A stretch of 64,000 nucleotides of DNA from Gammaproteobacteria bacterium (GTDB taxonomy: Bacteria > Pseudomonadota > Gammaproteobacteria > Ga0077536). Below are positions 61,089 to 64,000 of the stretch, piece after piece. The DNA lies in the NCBI GenBank assembly GCA_020849475.1, contig JADLGE010000057.1, forward strand, positions 1 to 64,000, written 5' to 3'. Each line of letters starts with the position of its first letter. Within the stretch, counting starts at the first letter, position 1. Under the pieces are notes generated by a model. The model was given only the letters and a program-made list of their open reading frames with translations, did no database searches and was not told where the DNA came from. Both the position numbers and the translations under genes were made by a program.

Positions 61089-62287
61089 CGGCCCAACCCG
61101 CCTATCATACTCATCAAGGGCAGGAAGATGGCCATCGCAACGGTGCCGACCAGGCTGATCAGGGTCAGCATCACCAGCGGTTCGATGATGCCGAACAGCT
61201 TCTTGATACGTCGCGGTATGTCTTCGTCGAGATGATGGGACACATGACTGAGCGCGTGCTCCATGCGTCCGGTCTCTTCTCCGACGGCGATCATTCTTAC
61301 CAACATGCCGGGGATATCGGCCTGTTCGCGAAATGCCGTACTCAGCACGCCGCCCTGCAGTACCACGTTGAGCGCGGCGCCCACCAGTTCGCCGTAGACG
61401 CGATTACCGAGCGAGTGCTGACACAGGCCGAGCGCGTCGGTAATCGGCACACCGGATTTCAGCAGCAGGCCCAATTGATGGGTGAGCCGCGACAGGCAGA
61501 TCATCTGGTTCAACTTGCCGAACACCGGCAGGCGCAGCTTCAGCCGATCGAGGGCGAAGGCCAGCGGAGCGACGCGGCGCACGGCCACCTTGAAGCCCGC
61601 AACCGCGAGGCCCACGCCGGCCAGGGTGAAAAGTCCGTAATGCTGGGCGAAGCCGCCAATGCCAATCACTATCTTGGTGACCAAGGGCAATTCGAGGCCG
61701 AGCTCGGTCAGAATGGCGGCGAACTTCGGCACCACGAAGCCGAACAACAGCATCATGAACGCCATCAGCACACACAGCACCACGATGGGATAGGTGCTGG
61801 CCTGCTTCACATCGGCCACCAGGCGCCCCAGCCATTCCAGGTAGCGGGCGATTTCCCGCAGCGACTCACCGAGATTGCCGCCGTACTCGCCGGCCGCGAT
61901 GGTGTTGCGGATCTGCTCGTCAAAGATTTTCGGATGCCGGGCCAGCGCTTCACCGAGGCTGGTGCCGGTTTCGACATTGAGGCGCACGTCGGTCAGCACG
62001 CGCTTCAAGCCGTCTTCTTCGCTTTCGACTTCGAGCGTGCGCAAGGCCGAGACGATGCTCAAGCCGGCGTCGAGCAGCACCGCGAGATTGGAAAAAAGCT
62101 CGGCGAGATCGGCGCGTTTGACGCGCGACACCTCGCGCACTTCATCGGGCTTGCAGGTTTTCGCTTCGACCAGCCAGTAGCCGATGGTCTGGAGCTTTTC
62201 CGCCAGTGATTGCTCATCGACGGCGGCCAGCGTGCCGGCCACTCCGTTGCCGTCCCGATCAATGGCGCGATAGGCGTAGTTGAGCAT
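61085..62287 (-). CDS. GspF/PilC/MshG-type inner-membrane platform protein
   Basis: 400 residues, polytopic. Two GspF domains: first with DLAELFSNLAVLLDAGLSIV and GTSLGEALARHPKIFDEQIRNTIAAGEYGGNLGE, second with RLTHQLGLLLKSGVPITDAL and REQADIPGMLVRMIAVGEETGRMEHAL, each followed by membrane helices (YPIVVLCVLMAFMMLLFGFV, EPLVMLTLISLVGTVAMAI). It works with the ATPase encoded upstream. Confidence 0.95.
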   Translation of the reverse strand: MLNYAYRAIDRDGNGVAGTLAAVDEQSLAEKLQTIGYWLVEAKTCKPDEVREVSRVKRADLAELFSNLAVLLDAGLSIVSALRTLEVESEEDGLKRVLTDVRLNVETGTSLGEALARHPKIFDEQIRNTIAAGEYGGNLGESLREIARYLEWLGRLVADVKQASTYPIVVLCVLMAFMMLLFGFVVPKFAAILTELGLELPLVTKIVIGIGGFAQHYGLFTLAGVGLAVAGFKVAVRRVAPLAFALDRLKLRLPVFGKLNQMICLSRLTHQLGLLLKSGVPITDALGLCQHSLGNRVYGELVGAALNVVLQGGVLSTAFREQADIPGMLVRMIAVGEETGRMEHALSHVSHHLDEDIPRRIKKLFGIIEPLVMLTLISLVGTVAMAIFLPLMSMIGGLGR

Positions 62288-62304
62288 GGCGCGCGACTCG
62301 TCGG

Positions 62305-63999
62305 TCAGCGCACGACGCGAACCAGTTCATCGAGCGTGGTGAGGCCGGCGTGCGCCTTGGCGAGACCGTCTTCGAGCATGCTTTGCATGCCACTGGCGGC
62401 GGCCAATTGACGCAATTCGGACAACTCCGCGCCCTTCAGTATCGGCCCATGGAAACGCTCGTCGATGATCAACACTTCATAGATGGCCACGCGTCCGCGA
62501 TAGCCGCTGTTGCGACAGAGATTGCAGCCGGCGCCGACCCACAACGGTCCGACTTCCAGAGCGCCAAGCACATTCTTGAGGCGCTCGAATTCCTCGGCGG
62601 GATTTCCCACTTCGGTCTTGCAGCCGCTGCAGATGCGTCGCACCAGGCGTTGTCCGACCACCGCCGACAGGGCGGAGGTCAGCAGATGAGGTTCGATGCC
62701 CATGTCGACCAGGCGCGCAATGGCGCCGATGGCGTCATTGGTATGCAGGGTCGACAACACGAGATGGCCGGTGAGCGCCGCGCGCACGGCGAGCTGCGCG
62801 GTTTCAGCATCGCGAATTTCGCCGAGCAGAATGACATCGGGATCCTGGCGCAACAGAGCGCGCAGACCCGAGGCAAAGGTCAGACCGATATCGGGTTTGA
62901 CCTGGGTCTGACGAATGAGCGGCAGGCCGTATTCAATCGGGTCTTCGAGCGTGAACACCGATAGCTGCATGGCGTCGACCTGGCCGAGCACGGTGTACAA
63001 GGTGGTGGTCTTGCCGCTGCCGGTCGGGCCGGTGACCAGCACCATGCCGTGCGGACGTGCGACCGCTTCGAGCAGACGCTCGGCGCTTGCCGGCTGCAGG
63101 CCAAGCTGATCGAAATTGACGTGGATATTGCCCTTCTCGAGGATGCGCATGACGATGCTTTCGCCATACTGCGTGGGCAAGGTGGAGACGCGCAGATCGA
63201 CCTCGCGCCGTCCGAATTTGAAATTGATGCGGCCGTCCTGCGGCACACGCTTCTCAGACACGTTGAGACCGGCGATCACTTTCACGCGCGCCGCGAGCGC
63301 CGACCCGAGCGCGGATGGAATCAAGACTTCCTGACGCAGGATGCCATCGACGCGGATGCGCACCCGGATGATGCGCTCTTCCTGTTCGAGATGGATGTCA
63401 GTGGCGCGCGCCTTGACGCCGAGCGCGATGATCTCCTCGACCAGGCGAATCATGCCGCTGGCCTGCGCGTCGTCCTCGTCGCTGTCACCGACGATGCCTT
63501 CGCGCATGATGCCGTCGATGGTCTCTTCGATGGAGCTGCGTTGTGCGTAGTGACGCTCGATGGCGTCGACCAGATCGGCCTCGGGCGCGGTGGCGACATC
63601 GAGACGCAGGCCGGTGGCGCGTTCTAGCGCATCAATGGCGACCACGTTGAGCGCGTTGGACAGCACGACCGTCAGCGTATCGCCGTCGCGACGCAGCGGC
63701 AGCGCGCGATAACGCTTGGCGAGCTCGTGCGGCACCAGGGCCAGCACGGCGTCGTCGACCACCGCGCTGGCGACGTCGATGACTTCGGAATTGGCCTCGT
63801 CGGCCAGCGAACTGGTGAGGGTTTCGGCGGTGACGAAGCCGAGCGAGATCAGGCTTTCGCCCAACATCTTGCCCTGGCGCCGGCCTTCACGCAGCGCGAG
63901 ATCGAGTTGCGGCCGGGTGATGACGCCCGCGACCAGCAGGCGTTCGCCGAGCGGCCGCTTGCTGCCCGCGGCCGGCGCCGCGTTGAGAGGTCCGTTCAT
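62305..63999 (-). CDS. mshE: GspE/PilB/MshE-type secretion ATPase, reaching the window edge
   Basis: 564 residues as seen. An N-terminal GspE N1 domain (RPLGERLLVAGVITRPQLDLAL) and the ATPase core: Walker A GPTGSGKTTTLYTVL, Asp box SVFTLEDPIEY, Walker B-like LRQDPDVILLGEIRDAET, His box ALTGHLVLSTLHTNDA. Two CxxC pairs (CSGCKTEV, CNLCRNSG) form the tetracysteine zinc site. It powers pilus extension. The Met at 63999 looks natural, but the window ends one base later, so an earlier start cannot be excluded. Confidence 0.92.
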   Translation of the reverse strand: MNGPLNAAPAAGSKRPLGERLLVAGVITRPQLDLALREGRRQGKMLGESLISLGFVTAETLTSSLADEANSEVIDVASAVVDDAVLALVPHELAKRYRALPLRRDGDTLTVVLSNALNVVAIDALERATGLRLDVATAPEADLVDAIERHYAQRSSIEETIDGIMREGIVGDSDEDDAQASGMIRLVEEIIALGVKARATDIHLEQEERIIRVRIRVDGILRQEVLIPSALGSALAARVKVIAGLNVSEKRVPQDGRINFKFGRREVDLRVSTLPTQYGESIVMRILEKGNIHVNFDQLGLQPASAERLLEAVARPHGMVLVTGPTGSGKTTTLYTVLGQVDAMQLSVFTLEDPIEYGLPLIRQTQVKPDIGLTFASGLRALLRQDPDVILLGEIRDAETAQLAVRAALTGHLVLSTLHTNDAIGAIARLVDMGIEPHLLTSALSAVVGQRLVRRICSGCKTEVGNPAEEFERLKNVLGALEVGPLWVGAGCNLCRNSGYRGRVAIYEVLIIDERFHGPILKGAELSELRQLAAASGMQSMLEDGLAKAHAGLTTLDELVRVVR

Positions 64000-64000
64000 C

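Noticed and set aside
1-64000. CRISPR arrays, rRNA, tRNA, prophage genes
   Set aside because: No regularly spaced repeats, rRNA or cloverleaf sequences or phage structural genes were recognised; the repeats seen are isolated palindromes.

Overview
This is a GC-rich bacterial chromosome window with dense genes on both strands, many of them in short operons with ATGA or GTGA overlaps. Its MSHA-type pilus operon, GTP-type PEP carboxykinase, Kup, SulP and KdpDE-like proteins fit a gamma- or betaproteobacterium. The many acyl-CoA dehydrogenases, P450s, LLM flavoenzymes, a Baeyer-Villiger monooxygenase and a meta-cleavage cluster suggest an organism that degrades terpenoid, steroid or other alicyclic/aromatic compounds. 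The lineage is an inference; no rRNA or tRNA lies in the window.

Layout. 1-7.0 kb: end of an ICMT-like methyltransferase, a secreted subtilisin-like protease, a MITE-like element, a CaiB/BaiF CoA-transferase, an epoxide hydrolase, and a membrane-anchored protein with a linalool dehydratase/isomerase-like domain. 7.0-9.2 kb: a cupin, a truncated phosphoglycolate phosphatase, and class II fructose-bisphosphate aldolase. 9.3-14.6 kb: an operon with a membrane protein, a frameshifted small gene, a class 3 lipase and a membrane-embedded patatin-like phospholipase. 14.7-19.3 kb: pckG with a ribbon-helix-helix protein, then a spermidine-synthase-like protein coupled to a SulP transporter. 19.3-24.4 kb: a KdpE regulator, a shortened KdpD-like kinase, a kinase-less DUF4118-GAF protein and Kup, with a KdpE-box-like sequence in the divergent promoter and no kdpFABC. 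24.6-30.5 kb: PQQ alcohol dehydrogenase, DUF427, acyl-CoA dehydrogenase, an MFS transporter and a class II aldolase. 30.5-36.9 kb: two P450s, a parvulin, a drug-type MFS protein, an LLM oxidoreductase and a TetR regulator. 37.0-42.5 kb: an HsaC/HsaD/HsaA-like ring-degradation operon, an MHS transporter and an SGNH hydrolase. 42.6-49.0 kb: acyl-CoA dehydrogenase, LLM oxidoreductase, AraC regulator, Baeyer-Villiger monooxygenase and formamidase-like protein. 49.0-54.7 kb: a PEP-CTERM-like protein, a DUF4034-like protein, two GFA-type zinc proteins, DUF2306, an internally deleted LLM pseudogene, an old-yellow-enzyme-family protein and DUF4399. 54.8-64 kb: an MSHA-like type IV pilus assembly operon on the minus strand that runs to the window edge.

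How it fits together. The catabolic genes supply the usual steps for cyclic substrates: P450 or LLM oxygenation, Baeyer-Villiger insertion, CoA transfer, acyl-CoA dehydrogenation, extradiol cleavage and C-C hydrolysis. A TetR gene is divergent from the ring-cleavage operon and an AraC gene precedes the monooxygenase. Two families of short palindromic repeats (arms GTAGGTGCGAAT and GGTCAGACTTCAG) are scattered between genes, mostly at operon ends. Several loci show decay: a half phosphatase, an LLM gene missing its middle, and a frameshifted small ORF.

The most interesting candidates are the membrane-anchored linalool dehydratase/isomerase-like protein, the Kdp-like circuit that appears attached to Kup, and the two-lipase membrane operon.
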